Below, in pieces: positions 52,867 to 63,376 of a stretch of DNA of 64,000 nucleotides (the stretch's first letter is position 1; every line of letters begins with the position of its first letter). The position numbers and the translations under genes were made by a program. Source of the stretch: Syngnathus acus (Eukaryota > Chordata > Actinopteri > Syngnathiformes > Syngnathidae); the NCBI RefSeq assembly GCF_901709675.1, contig NC_051101.1, positions 60,001 through 124,000 of the forward strand, read 5' to 3'. The notes under the pieces were generated by a model. The model saw nothing but the letters and a program-made list of their open reading frames with translations, was not told where the DNA came from and searched no databases.

Positions 52867-53861
52867 TCATTGATCGCTGCTCATTTTACCAACGCACAAG
52901 TGATTCTTAATCTGATAGTTCCAAGCGAATCTTCGGACACAAACTGAGCAGGAAAAAGGTTTCTCACCAGTGTGGGTTCTTGTGTGGGTTTTTAAGCTTC
53001 CCTTGTGTGAGAATCTTTGACCACAAACTGAGCAGGAAAAAGGTTTCTCACCAGTGTGGGTTCTTGTGTGTGTTTTTAAGCTTCTCTTCTGTGAGAATCT
53101 TTGGCCACAAACTGAGCAGGAAAAAGCTTTCTCACCACTGTGGGTTCTTGTGTGACTTTTTAAGTGACCATTCAGAGAGAATCTTTGGCCACAAACTGAG
53201 CACGAAAATGGTTTCTCACCAGTGTGGGTTCTTGTGTGTGTTTTTAAGGTTCCCTTCTGTGAGAATCTTTGGCCACAAACTGAGCAGGAAAAAGGTTTTT
53301 CACCTGTGTGTGTTCTTAAATGGGTTTTTAAATGTCCCTTCTGAGAGAATCTTTGGCCACAAACTAAGCAGGAAAACGGTTTCTCACCAGTGTGGGTCCG
53401 TGTGTGTTTTTTTAAGTAACCCTTCCGAGAGAATCTTTGGCCACAAACTGGGCAGGGAAAAGGTTTCTCTCCTGTGTGTATCATTGTGTGTAGTTTCAAA
53501 CTACTCTTATGAGCAAATATTTTCCAACACTGAGAACATTTCCAGTGTTTGTTTTCAGAGTGACCTGTAATATCACCGCTATACTCATCATCATCATCAT
53601 AATCGTCATGAGACGTGTCATCACTATCTGATGATGAAGCCAAGCCTTTGCTTGCCCCACTTGGAACTCCATCTTTATGCTTCACAAGAAAAGCAGTCGA
53701 TGTCAACTTGTAGATTTCCTCCTCCTCCGACTCCTCTTTTTTGATTAAAGGAGTCTTCTGCTGCTTTTGCTCAAAGTGGGGGACCTCTACGTCCACCTCT
53801 TCCTCTTTAACATGACGACGCTCTGGCTCCTGATGCTCAGGACCAAAATCTTCAATAATGT
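52867..53861 (-). CDS. C2H2 zinc-finger protein, terminal exon
   Basis: A probable nuclear DNA-binding protein. The exon starts at 53861 after a 3' splice site (TTTGTGTTTGCAG); residues MFVFA before it are intron read-through. The first codon is split (phase 1). Residues about 6-105 form an acidic linker ([34 protein letters not shown]). Fingers follow with TGEKPF linkers: one variant ([19 protein letters not shown]), then six of CxVCGQRFSxxxxLKxH type, then a degenerate eighth ([17 protein letters not shown]) lacking the last His spacing. Predicted contact residues (-1,2,3,6): HSSL, RGYK, QGHT, QGTT, LGHS, QRST, HGST. It ends KMSSDQ. It resembles the expanded fish C2H2 family. No upstream exon is found within the window. 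Confidence 0.9.
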
Positions 53862-54329
53862 CTGCAAACACAAACACACGTAATAATTTATATTTACAAC
53901 AAAGCTTATTCAGAGCGCAAAATCAAGTTCACTTTACGACTTTACTGTTTGACATTAGAAAACTGACTGATGGCATTTTTAGGCGGGTATCCTTGTTTAT
54001 TTGTGGAAATACGTGGACATTTCTGAGTGATGGCTCAGTCAGAAGTGTTTTAGGGATTACCGTATATTCCGGACTATAAATCGCTCCAGAGTATAAATCA
54101 CACCAGCCATAAAATGCATAATAAAGAAGAAAAAAACATATATAAGTCGCACCGGAGTACAAGTCGCATTTTTGGGTGAACTTTATTTGACAAAATCTAA
54201 CACCAAGAACAGACAACAACGGTATGCTAACGTTACATAAACACAAACGTGGAGCTGAGAACGTGCCCGACATAACATTAACAGTTATTCAAATAACTAA
54301 CATAAATAACACGTTTATCAAACCATCTA

Positions 54330-54930
54330 CAAACCGGATTCGGTTGAAGTTGGGAAATTGTGTAAAATGTAAATAAAAACAAAATACAACGATTTGAAAA
54401 TCCTTCTCGACCCATATTCAATTGAATACACTACAAAGACAACATATTTAATGTTCAAACTTATAAACTTAATTGTTTTTTTGCCAAATAATAATTAACT
54501 TAGAATTTCATGGCTGCAACAAGATCAATAGAAGTTGGGAAAGGTGGCAAAAAATACTGAGAAAGCTGAGAAAAGCTCATCAAACACCTATTTGGAACAT
54601 TCCACATGTGATCAGGCTAATTGGGAACAGGTGGGTACCATGATTGGGTATAAAAGGAGCCGCCCCAAACATGCTCAGTCATTCACAAGCAAGGATGGGG
54701 CGAGGTTCACCACTTTGTCCACAACTGCGTGAGAAAATAGTTGAACAGTTTAAGAACAACATTTCTCAAAGCAAAATTGCAAGGAATTTAGGGATTTCAA
54801 CATCTACGGTCCATAATATCATCAAAAGGTTCAGAGAATCTGGTGAAATCACTGCACGTAACCGCCACGGCCGGAAACCAAGACTGAATGACCGTGACCT
54901 TCGATCCCTCAAAGTTTTAATAACATACCT
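54330..54930 (+). pseudogene. Tc1-like element: TIR and transposase N-terminus
   Basis: The terminal part ACCGGATTCGGTTGAAGTTG, GAAATTGTGTAAAATG precedes a frame at 54644-54970 with LREKIVEQFKNNISQSKIAR, NLGISTSTVHNIIKRFRESG, EITARNRHGRKPRLNDRDLR. This is the paired-like double helix-turn-helix DNA-binding domain plus the GRPR-like hook (HGRKPR) of Tc1 transposases. The rest of the transposase (DDE domain) and the right TIR are missing; the sequence turns into another repeat by about 54930. A start-side ATG lies close to TIR remnants. Confidence 0.88.
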
Positions 54931-54954
54931 TAACATTTCTTTCCAAACACTGCC

Positions 54955-55115
54955 TGTGACGCGGCAGTAATACCGCAGCAACACGGAAGTAACACAGCAC
55001 TAATAGGGTTTGATTAAATAAAACATACCGGTAAAAGTCACTGAGACGCGGCGGTAACACAGCAGCAACACGGTAGCACAGCACTAACAGGGCTGATTAA
55101 AAAAGCATACAAGTA
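54955..55115. repeat. Two imperfect repeats of about 75-80 bp
   Basis: GACGCGGCAGTAATACCGCA...AAAACATACCGGTAAAAGT and GACGCGGCGGTAACACAGCA...AAAGCATACAAGTAAAAGT, each with CAGCACTAA(T/C)AGGG in the middle. Part of the copy-4 element interior. No coding content. Confidence 0.75.
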
Positions 55116-55458
55116 AAAGTAAAAAAAAGAGCTTCATCGTCTTCATCTTCCTCCTGTGCATTGAAACCATCGAAGTCTTCCGACTGGAATAGCGTTAGTT
55201 ATCCTTTGCCACACACTTTCTCAGTATCTCTTTCGTCGTCGGTTTTATGCATTTCTTCTAGCATATTCCATGATGAGGGTCTGTTCATGCTAATTTTATT
55301 CATGCACGAAGCGCTAAATTACATTAAACTAGCGAGCGACACGTATAGCTCCAGAGTAGACGGGACCACGAAATAAAGAAAAGGGTGATGCAACACAATG
55401 TCATCAACTGCCTTTAGCTTAAAAGCGGCATCATATGCATTTCTTTTGTCCCCCATAA
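55116..55458. other. Element interior, unassigned
   Basis: Between the two repeat sets. Frame 55161-55376 is short and shows no motif. Nothing else recognised. Confidence 0.4.
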
Positions 55459-55991
55459 TGACGGTTTGTGTATAAAAGCTTCCTTTCAGTAATGTCCGTC
55501 TTGATCTCGTTCTGTCTCTTCTTTGTGTGAATTATACGGCACTATTTGCCTGGCGGATGGACATGCGATCAACACACCACTTTTCTCCCCAGTGACCGTG
55601 TCCATATATACCTCCGCCCAGCAAAGCGGTGCCGCACAACAGCGGTCCACAGCCTTTTTACGAGTGTATAAAAGTGATCAAGTCATCACAGAAATCACGG
55701 AAATAATCATATATAAGCCCCCCATAATGATGGTTTGTGTATAAAAGCTTCCTTTCAGTAATGTCCGTCTTGAACTCGTTCTGTCTCATCTTTGTGTAAA
55801 TGTTACGGCACTATTTGCCTGGCGGATGGACATGCGACAACACACCACTTTTCTCCCCAGTGACCATGTCATATCCCTCCGCCCAGCAAAGCGGTGCTGC
55901 ACAACAGCAGTCCGCAGCCTTTTTACGAGTGTATAAAAGTGATCAAGTCGTCACAAAAATCACGGAAAAAATCCTATATAAGCCCCCCATA
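55459..55991. repeat. 269-bp tandem repeat, two units (third at 58438)
   Basis: Units start GA(C/T)GGTTTGTGTATAAAAGC at 55460 and 55729 and include CCTGGCGGATGGACATGCGA, CTCCGCCCAGCAAAGCGGTG and TTTTTACGAGTGTATAAAAG. A third, shorter unit is at 58438-58610. The LINE-B insertion falls exactly between units two and three. TATAAAAG occurs twice per unit and could look like a TATA box, but there is no gene downstream. Confidence 0.88.
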
Positions 55992-58436
55992 ATCAAAGTC
56001 AAAGTCAAAGTCTTCTTTATTGTCAATTTCTTCACATGCCAAGACACAAAGAAATCGAAATTACGTTCCCACTATCCCACGGTGACAAGACATAGTACAC
56101 AATGTACATACAAGTAAACAACACAAAAAAATAAAAACAAGAAGGCACAAACAATGAATAAATAAGAGTGATGAATAAATAATAAATAAACAAATAACAC
56201 AATAAATAAGAGAAGCAAAAATGGAGCAAGTGTGCATACAGCAGACAGTCAGAATATAGCGCAAAAGTACAGGACGCTACGCAGAAGGGGGGAGGGAGTT
56301 CAGGATCCTAACAGCCTGGAGAATGAAGCTGTTGGTGAGTCTGGTGGTGCGGGAGCGCAGGCTCCTGTACCTCTTCCCAGAGGGCAGAAGATCGAACAAA
56401 GAGTGAGCGGGGTGACTCACATCACTCACAATCGAGGACGCTCTCAATGGTGCCACGGTAAAATGTAGTCATGACGGCCGGAGGAGCACTTGCTCGCCTG
56501 AGTTTCCGCAGGAAGTACAGGCGGCGCTGGGCCTTCTTCGCCAGTGATGCGGTGTTGGTGGACCAGGAGAGATCCTCACTGATGTGTACCCCCAGGAACC
56601 TGGTGCTGCTCACCCTCTCCACCACAGCATCATCGATGGTCAGCGGCAGGTGTTGGGTGTGACCCTTCCGGAAGTCAACAACAATCTCCTTGGTCTTGTT
56701 GACGTTCAGCAGGAGGTTGTTGTCCTTGCACCACGTGGTCAGAAGGTCAACCTCCAACCTGTATTGAGTCTCGTCGCCCTTGGTGATGAGACCCACCAGA
56801 GTCGTGTCGTCAGCAAATTTCACCATGCGGTTGGTGCTGTAGGTTGCAGCGCAGTCATGCGTCAGCAGGGTGAAGAGCAGCGGACTGAGCACGCAGCCTT
56901 GGGGGGCCCCCGTGCTCAGCGTGATGCTGGCGGAGATTTTGTCGCCAACACGCACCACCTGAGGCCTCTGACAGAGGAAGTCTAGTAGCCAGTTGCAGAG
57001 GTAGGTACTGAGGCCCAGCTTGGCGAGTTTGCAGATGAGTCGTTGTGGCACAATGGTGTTGAAGGCAGAACTGAAGTCCACAAACAGCAATCTCACATAC
57101 GAGTCCTTACTCTCCAGATGGGTGAGGGCCGAGTGGAGGGCAGAGCAGATGGCATCCTCAGAGGACCGTTTGGCTTGGTACGCAAACTGGAAGGGGTCTA
57201 TGGTGGGGGGGAGAATGGATCTGATGTGCTCCATGACAAGCCGCTCAAAGCACCTCATGATGATGGGCGTCAGTGCCACGGGGCGGTAGTCATTGAAGCA
57301 GGACGGGGCAGGTTTCTTCGGCACAGGTACGATGGTGGCAGCCTTGAAACACGAAGGGACGACGGCCTGCTGCAGGGAAATGTTAAAGATGTCCGTGAAG
57401 ACACCCGTCAGCTCCCCAGCGCAGTCCTTCAGCGCTCGACCTGGGATGTTGTCAGGGCCCGCCGCCTTACGGGTGTTGATAGCGGCAAGCGCCCTCCTCA
57501 CGCTATCAGCAGAGAGGCACAGGGGCTGCTCTTGTGGAGGGGGAGGGGTCTTCAGCGGGCAAGTGCTGTTCTGAGCGTCGAAGCGAGCAAAGAAGCGGTT
57601 GAGATCGTTGAGCAGACGGACGTCGCCCTCACAGCTCTGCGGCGCGGGCTTGTAGTCCGTGATGGTCTGAATGCCCTGCCAAAGGCTCCGTGCGTCCTTG
57701 AAGTGGGCGGTAATCTTGCAAGAGAACGCCCTTTTCGCCTCCTTGATGCCCCGGGACAGGTCGGCCCTCGCTGTCCTCAAGCCAGCCTCATCCCCCGCTC
57801 TGAAGGCTTTGTCCCTGGCCCTCAGCAGCCTGAGGACAGCCCCAGTCAGCCATGGCTTCCAGTTAGCCCGAGTGACGATGTATTTCGAGTGGGTCACATC
57901 ATCAATGCACTTCGCGATGTAAGAGGAAACAGAGTCAGTATACTCCTCTATGTCCGTCCGATCATTGCAAGTGGCCGCCTGCTTAAACATTTCCCAGTCA
58001 GTAGAGCCAAAGCAGTCTCGAAGCACATCAGAGGCACCCTCAGGCCACACTCTAACCCGCTTGCGAACCGGCCTGGATGCTTTCACCATTTGTCTGTATG
58101 CGGGCAAAAGCATAACAGTGATATGGTCAGAAAGTCCAAGATGGGGGAGGGGGGCGGCTTTGAAAGCTCCTTTATGTGAAGAGTAGACCAGGTCCAGGAA
58201 GCTGTCGCCACGTGTTGGAAAATTAACATGCTGGTGAAGCCTCGGAAAAACAGACTTCAGGTTAGCGTGATTAAAATCCCCAGCGAAGATGGTGAAACCG
58301 TCAGGGTGCGCCGTCTGTTGTTCACTGACAGCCTGGTACAGTTCACTAAGAGCCGCGATCCTGTCGCCTTCGATGTTGGAAGGCGGAATGTATACCGCAA
58401 CTAGCAGAATCGCAGTAAATTCCCTCGGCAGTTTGA
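55992..58436 (-). pseudogene. LINE-B copy with longest intact ORF (about 667 codons)
   Basis: From about 58432 down to 56430 one frame reads [53 protein letters not shown] (endonuclease), linker, [128 protein letters not shown] and [13 protein letters not shown]. At 56430 a deletion of about 160 bp fuses IESVL to the 3' part, giving a premature end. The 3' UTR and CTTTGA tail are at 55992-56280. It is 5'-truncated within the endonuclease; the initial MCGAALLGG codons are flank. Confidence 0.94.
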
Positions 58437-58649
58437 CGGTTTGTGTATAAAAGCTTTTATCCCCAGTGACCGTGTCACATATCCCTCCGCCCAGCAAAGC
58501 GGCACCGCACAACAGCGGTCCACAGCCTTTTTACGAGTGTATAAAAGTGATCAAGTCATCACAAAAATCACGGAAAAAATCCTATATAAGCCGCAGGGTT
58601 CAAAATTTGAGAAAAAAGTCGCGGCTTATAGTCCGAAATTTACGGTATT

Positions 58650-58995
58650 AGCGTTTTAGCTCAATAGCTCCCAGGTCTTGTGACCTATTGACCCCAAACT
58701 ATGGAGGATGATAGTTCCACCTAGGCTTGTTGAGATACTCTTTTTGGAATTTCATGCCAATGCTTAATTTTTTTCACTGAATTTATTACTATCAAAATTA
58801 GAGTTTAACTTAATAGCTTCCAGGTCATGTGATCTATTGACCCCAAACTGAGACAGATGATAGTCAAAAACGATCTGGTTGAGATACACCTCTTGAAATT
58901 TCATTCCAATGCTTCAAATATTTTTTGTGATTTTATTACTGTAAATATTAGCATTTTAGCTCAATAGCTCTGAGGTCATGTGACCCAATTATATT
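58650..58995. repeat. Tandem repeat, 150-bp period, about 2.3 copies
   Basis: AATAGCTCCCAGGTCTTGTG, ACCTATTGACCCCAAACT recurs at about 58663, 58813 and 58963 with substitutions. The downstream halves share TGAGATAC and GAAATTTCATTCCAATGCTT. AT-rich, non-coding, directly outside the TA border of the copy-4 element. 58996-59149 is unassigned. Confidence 0.85.
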
Positions 58996-59149
58996 AAAAC
59001 ACATTGCTGAGGCTATTTTAAACGTACATGTCAATAACACATTTTTCATTTTGAAAAATAAAAATACAACATGGTGAGGCATATTAGAAATGCTTATTTT
59101 TTTATTTTGAAAACATCATCATCATCAGTTTAAAGTCCGCTTTCCAGGC

Positions 59150-61779
59150 GCCGCTGGGTTGGACTGGGTTCTGTCGCCAGCTTCTGCTCTTCGGACATCG
59201 AGCTTTTGACTGTTAACTGTAGACCCTTCTACCTGCCCAGAGAGTTTACTGTTGTTAGCATCACGGCTGTGTACGTGCCTCCTAGCGCTAACACTAAAGA
59301 GGCCATGAGGGTTCTCTATCGGACGATCAGTGAGCTGCAATCCACGCACACAGAGGGGGTTTTCATCATTGCTGGGGACTTCAACCAGGCTAGCATGAAG
59401 ACTATTCTCCCTCATTTTTACCAACACGTGGATTTTCCAACTCGGGGAGAGAACACTCTGGACTTGGTTTACACCAATATAAAGGATGCATTCAGAGCAG
59501 CCCCCCGCCCCCACCTCGGCTCTTCAGACCACCTATCTGTTATGCTAACCCCTGCATACAGGCCCCTGCTGATCAGAGCAAAACCCACAGTGAAGCAGGT
59601 GAGGGTGTGGTCTGAGGGGGCCATGGAGGCACTCCAGGACTGCTTTGAGTGCTCTGACTGGGACATGTTCAAATCAGCAGCAACATATGACAATCAGATC
59701 AACATTGATGAGTACGCCATGACTGTGTCAGCCTACATCAACAAATGCTCCGAGGACGTCAGCACCACTAAGAACATCATCACCCGAGCCAACCAACGAC
59801 CCTGGATGACTGAGGATGTACGTCATATGCTACGAGCACGGAACTCAGCCTTCAAGTCTGGCGACAAGGAGGCACTGAGGACAGCGAGAGCCAACTTGAA
59901 CCGTGCCATCAGGCTAGCGAAGCGAAGCCACAGTCGGAAAATTCAGGATTTTTTCCACGACGCCAATAACACCAGGAGTATGTGGCAAGGCATACGGGCG
60001 ATCACGGACTACAACTCACCCTCCCCCCCGGTGGGTGAGGTTGATGCTGACTTCCTAAATGGTCTAAATAACTTCTTTGGGCGTTTTGAGGCACTAAACA
60101 GCACTCCGGCAGTTAAAACTGTTCCCCACCAGGAAGAGGAGGTCCTCTGCCTTGACTCAGCCGACGTGTGGAAGACTCTGAGAAGAGTCAACCCACGTAA
60201 GGCCCCAGGCCCCGACAACATACCTGGGCGGGTGTTCAAGGAATGTGCAGGCCAGCTGGCTGGTGTCATCACAGACATTTTTAACATCTCGCTGGACCAA
60301 GCCAAAGTGCCAGTGTGCTTCAAGGCTGCCTCCATCATTCCGGTGCCGAAGAAACCTCAAATCACCTCATGGAATGACTACAGACCTGTGGCACTGACTC
60401 CCATCATGATGAAGTGCTTCGAAAGGCTGCTCAAAGATCACATCGTCTCCAGACTCCCCCCAACATTCGATCCGTTCCAGTTTGCCTACCGGCAGAACCG
60501 CTCCACTGAGGATGCCATCTCCTCCGTTCTTCACCTGAGCCTGGCTCACCTGGAGGAGAGGAACACCCACGTGCGGTTGCTGTTCCTGGACTTCAGCTCA
60601 GCGTTTAATACCATCATTCCACAACATCTGGTGGAAAAACTGGAACACCTGGGCTTCAGCACCCCCCTTCGGAACTGGCTGCTAGACTTCCTCACCAACA
60701 GACCTCAGTCAGTCCGGGTCGGACAGAACACCTCCGATGTCATCACCCTCAGCACAGGCTCCCCTCAGGGCTGCGTCCTGAGCCCCCTGCTGTTCACCCT
60801 GATGACACACGACTGCGCCCCCAGGTTCACCACCAATCACATCGTGAAGTTTGCAGACGACACAACGGTGGTGGGCCTCATCAGGGACAACAACGACCTG
60901 GACTACAGAGAGGAGGTGGAGCAGTTGGTGGGCTGGTGCAGAGAAAATAGCCTGATCCTGAATGTGGAGAAGACGAAGGAGATCATCGTCGACTTCAGGA
61001 AGAACCAGCCTCACCACGCTCCACTGATCATCAACAGCTCAGCTGTGGAGGTGGTCAGCAGCACTAAATTCCTGGGAGTCCACATCACAGACGACCTCAC
61101 CTGGACTGTGAACACCACAACACTGGTCAAGAGGGCACAGAAGCGCTTGTACTTCCTGCGGAGGATGAGGAGAGCCCACCTGCCCCCACCCATCATGAGG
61201 ACGTTCTACCGAAGCACCATAGAGAGCATTCTGACAAGCTGTCTCTCGGTGTGGTGTGGAGGTTGCAGCGCCTCCGATTGGAAGAACCTGAGGAGAGTGG
61301 TGAGGACAGCAGAGAGGATCATCGGGGCTCCTCTTCCCTCCATTCAGGACTTGTCATCCCAGCGCTGCGTGTCCCGAGCCCGAAATATTATCAGTGACCC
61401 ATCACACCCCCACCATGGACTGTTCTCCCTGCTGCCCTCTGGGAAGAGGTTTCGCAGCATCCGCTGCAGGTCCACCAGGTTCTGCAATAGTTTTTTCCCT
61501 GCTGTCGTCAGACTGCTGAACATTCAAACGTAGCATTCCTCTGCACACTTGTAAATACTGTTTTTGTCTCCTGCACTGTTCACATACTTTATCACTGCTG
61601 CACTTTGTACTTTATAATTATCTTATCTCATATTTTTATATAGAATGTCACTTTTTTTTTAACCAGCCGAAATACCTCTACATTGCTGAAAGCCGTATGC
61701 AACGAAATTTCGTTTTGTACACACCTAGTGTTGACAAAATGACAATAAAGTTCTGTCTAAGTCTAAGTCTAAGTCTAAG
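59150..61779 (+). pseudogene. LINE-A copy 2, RT ORF intact, 5'-truncated
   Basis: The frame is open from about 59170 (SVASFCSSDIELLTVNCRPF; no true ATG here because the 5' part is missing) to the stop at 61531-61533, about 785 codons. Endonuclease part: [188 protein letters not shown]. End: HHGLFSLLPSGKRFRSIRCR. The 3' UTR and GTCTAAGTCTAAG tail reach 61779. All RT catalytic motifs look intact. The first 110-150 codons of endonuclease are gone. Confidence 0.95.
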
Positions 61780-61787
61780 GGTTCTCG

Positions 61788-62155
61788 ATATGGCCTTCTT
61801 CCACCGGGAACGGTCCATGGCCATCTCGTGGTTGATGCCGAGTGCCTTCATGTCGGCTGCCACGGTCATCTGCCAGGTCTTTTTAGGTCGGCCACTGGGT
61901 CTTGTTCCCTCTACGTTATACGACATAACTTTCTTCACCCAGTCGTTCTCGTCCTTCCTCACTACATGTCCATACCATCGCAGTCTGCCTCTCCTCACCA
62001 CATCCACTATGGCCTCCACTCCCATCTTCTGTCTCAGCTCTGCACTGGTCTTTTCCTCCCTCATTGACACACCACACATCCATCTGATCATCCTCATTTC
62101 TGCTCTGTTTAGTTTGTCTTCGTGTTCTGTTTTCAGGGCCCATGCCTCACTTCTA
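61788..62155 (-). pseudogene. LINE RT C-terminal domain, other family
   Basis: The minus-strand frame 61678-62181 encodes EAWALKTEHEDKLNRAEMRM, IRWMCGVSMREEKTSAELRQ, KMGVEAIVDVVRRGRLRWYG, HVVRKDENDWVKKVMSYNVE, GTRPSGRPKKTWQMTVAADM, DRSRWKKAI. This is the C-terminal part after the RT thumb in RTE/CR1-like LINEs (WMCGV, RLRWYGHV and GRPKKTW are typical). It differs from LINE-A to D. The hAT terminus cuts it at about 62148. Its 3' UTR is lost and the LINE-A tail abuts. Confidence 0.8.
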
Positions 62156-62378
62156 GGGGTGTAAATCGCGGGTTTTGTCACGATACGATATCATATCGAT
62201 ACAAAGAACCACGATACGATATTTGCCGATATCTTAAAGCCTGCTGTGATTCATTCACGATACACCACGATATAGAGGCTTTGCAGTCACGTGGTTTTAT
62301 CACGTGATTTTGTGTTATGCCGCCATCTTGGCGGTCAACTCGTCAGCTCGTTCCTACGTGTTTGTATGGATTGTCTGA

Positions 62379-62633
62379 TTTCTGCGCTACGTTTTCACCG
62401 ATTTCTTCCGAATTACGGCTGATTTGCTATCCAACGAAGTTAGGCATTTGGATGAAGACTCCAAGAAACGTTACAGAGAGAAGTTGAACCTTGTTGGCAC
62501 AACGGATCCGTACCTTTTACCGAGAAGCATGCTAAAATCGCCCGAGCATTTTGCAACAGCCGACCTGCCTGAACGCTCATATCCAGATATTTATAATTAC
62601 CTCGTCGATTTGTTTTGTAATGGCATTTCATAA
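62379..62633 (+). pseudogene. First-exon-like frame in THAP transposon
   Basis: Open after a stop at 62376-62378, reading FFRITADLLSNEVRHLDEDS, KKRYREKLNLVGTTDPYLLP, DLPERSYPDIYNYLVDLFCN. It has no ATG near the start, so the true start is unclear. The text resembles the first exon of the YqaJ-type proteins seen in THAP transposons of fish (xKKRYxEKLxLV, YPDIxNYLV). A potential 5' splice site GTAATG at 62620 lies near its end. No second exon is found. Confidence is moderate because I rely on memory of the family. Confidence 0.5.
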
Positions 62634-63200
62634 CTTGACATATTAAAAAACTGAATAGAGTGAAATCATTCGGATACTGTACCTGTCTGTTCAAGTTGCT
62701 ACCATTTTTATTTTTTGTTTATTTTTGCATGATGCCACATCTGATTGGCTTGAAAACTTAACCAATAAAAATTTTAACCTTGTGCCAATGGCTTGAAAAC
62801 TTTACCAATGTAGATTTTACCTTGTGCCAAATGAAGTAACAAAAACCCTCTTGTTAAAAAATGCTACATTAAAAAAAAATTGTTTCACAAGGTTCATAAT
62901 AATTTTTGGGGAAATTTCCTAATGCATTCACTCGAGAATTAATTGTTCAATTCCAATATGAAGTTCAATATTTACATTGATAACGTTTTCAAGCCAATCA
63001 GATGAAGCATCATGAAAAAATAAACACAAAATAAAAACGGGGGGGTGAACTGAAGAAATCATCCCATTCCCTGCCTTGCTGCTCTTGCTGCCTTTCTAAA
63101 AATGCACCCAGCATTTTCAACAATCATATTTGTATCATCCCATATTGTATTATTTCACATTTTGTGAAACAAATCAGGGGTGAATAGTTTGTTTACATAC

Positions 63201-63376
63201 CTGATATGGTCCTCATTGCATATCCTTGTGTAAATCGTAGGTTTCCATCGTTCACGACGAATATCCGCGATCCATTTATCACGTTTTTTCATGTTCGCCG
63301 GAAATCTATAGAAGCTAAGATTTGGTTTATCGCCTCGTCTATTGCTACATCCAACAGCACAGCAGGTATCCGGCAT
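63201..63376 (-). pseudogene. THAP zinc-finger first exon
   Basis: From ATG 63376: MPDTCCAVGCSNRRGDKPNL, SFYRFPANMKKRDKWIADIR, RERWKPTIYTRICNEDHI. This is the THAP domain: C-x4-C near the N-terminus, conserved F/P and W, then a C-H pair (here CNEDH, one residue longer than the usual Cys-x2-His). It binds DNA. A canonical 5' splice site CAG/GTATGT follows at 63200, so this is a first exon whose partners are missing. An in-frame upstream ATG at 63454 exists but adds nothing THAP-like. Confidence 0.8.

Larger units (their letters stand above)
54060..58645. mobile_element. Large CGGACTATAA-type element, copy 4, with inserts
   Basis: Left end CCGTATATTCCGGACTATAA (TA at 54058-54059) and right end TTATAGTCCGAAATTTACGG (TA at 58646-58647) are inverted partners. 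Removing a Tc1-like fragment (54330-54930) and a LINE-B (55992-58436) leaves about 1.5 kb. The left part equals the inner end of the other MITE copies in reverse (ACACCAAGAACAGACAAC, ATTAACAGTTATTCAAATAA). The right part has different internal repeats (269-bp units) seen only here. Confidence 0.78.

Noticed and set aside
55459-55991. TATA-box promoters (TATAAAAG) in the 269-bp units
   Set aside because: The motif is part of a tandem repeat and no gene follows in the right place.
57043-58179. 378-codon plus-strand frame
   Set aside because: Exact antisense shadow of the LINE-B endonuclease-RT ORF, which carries all catalytic motifs on the other strand.
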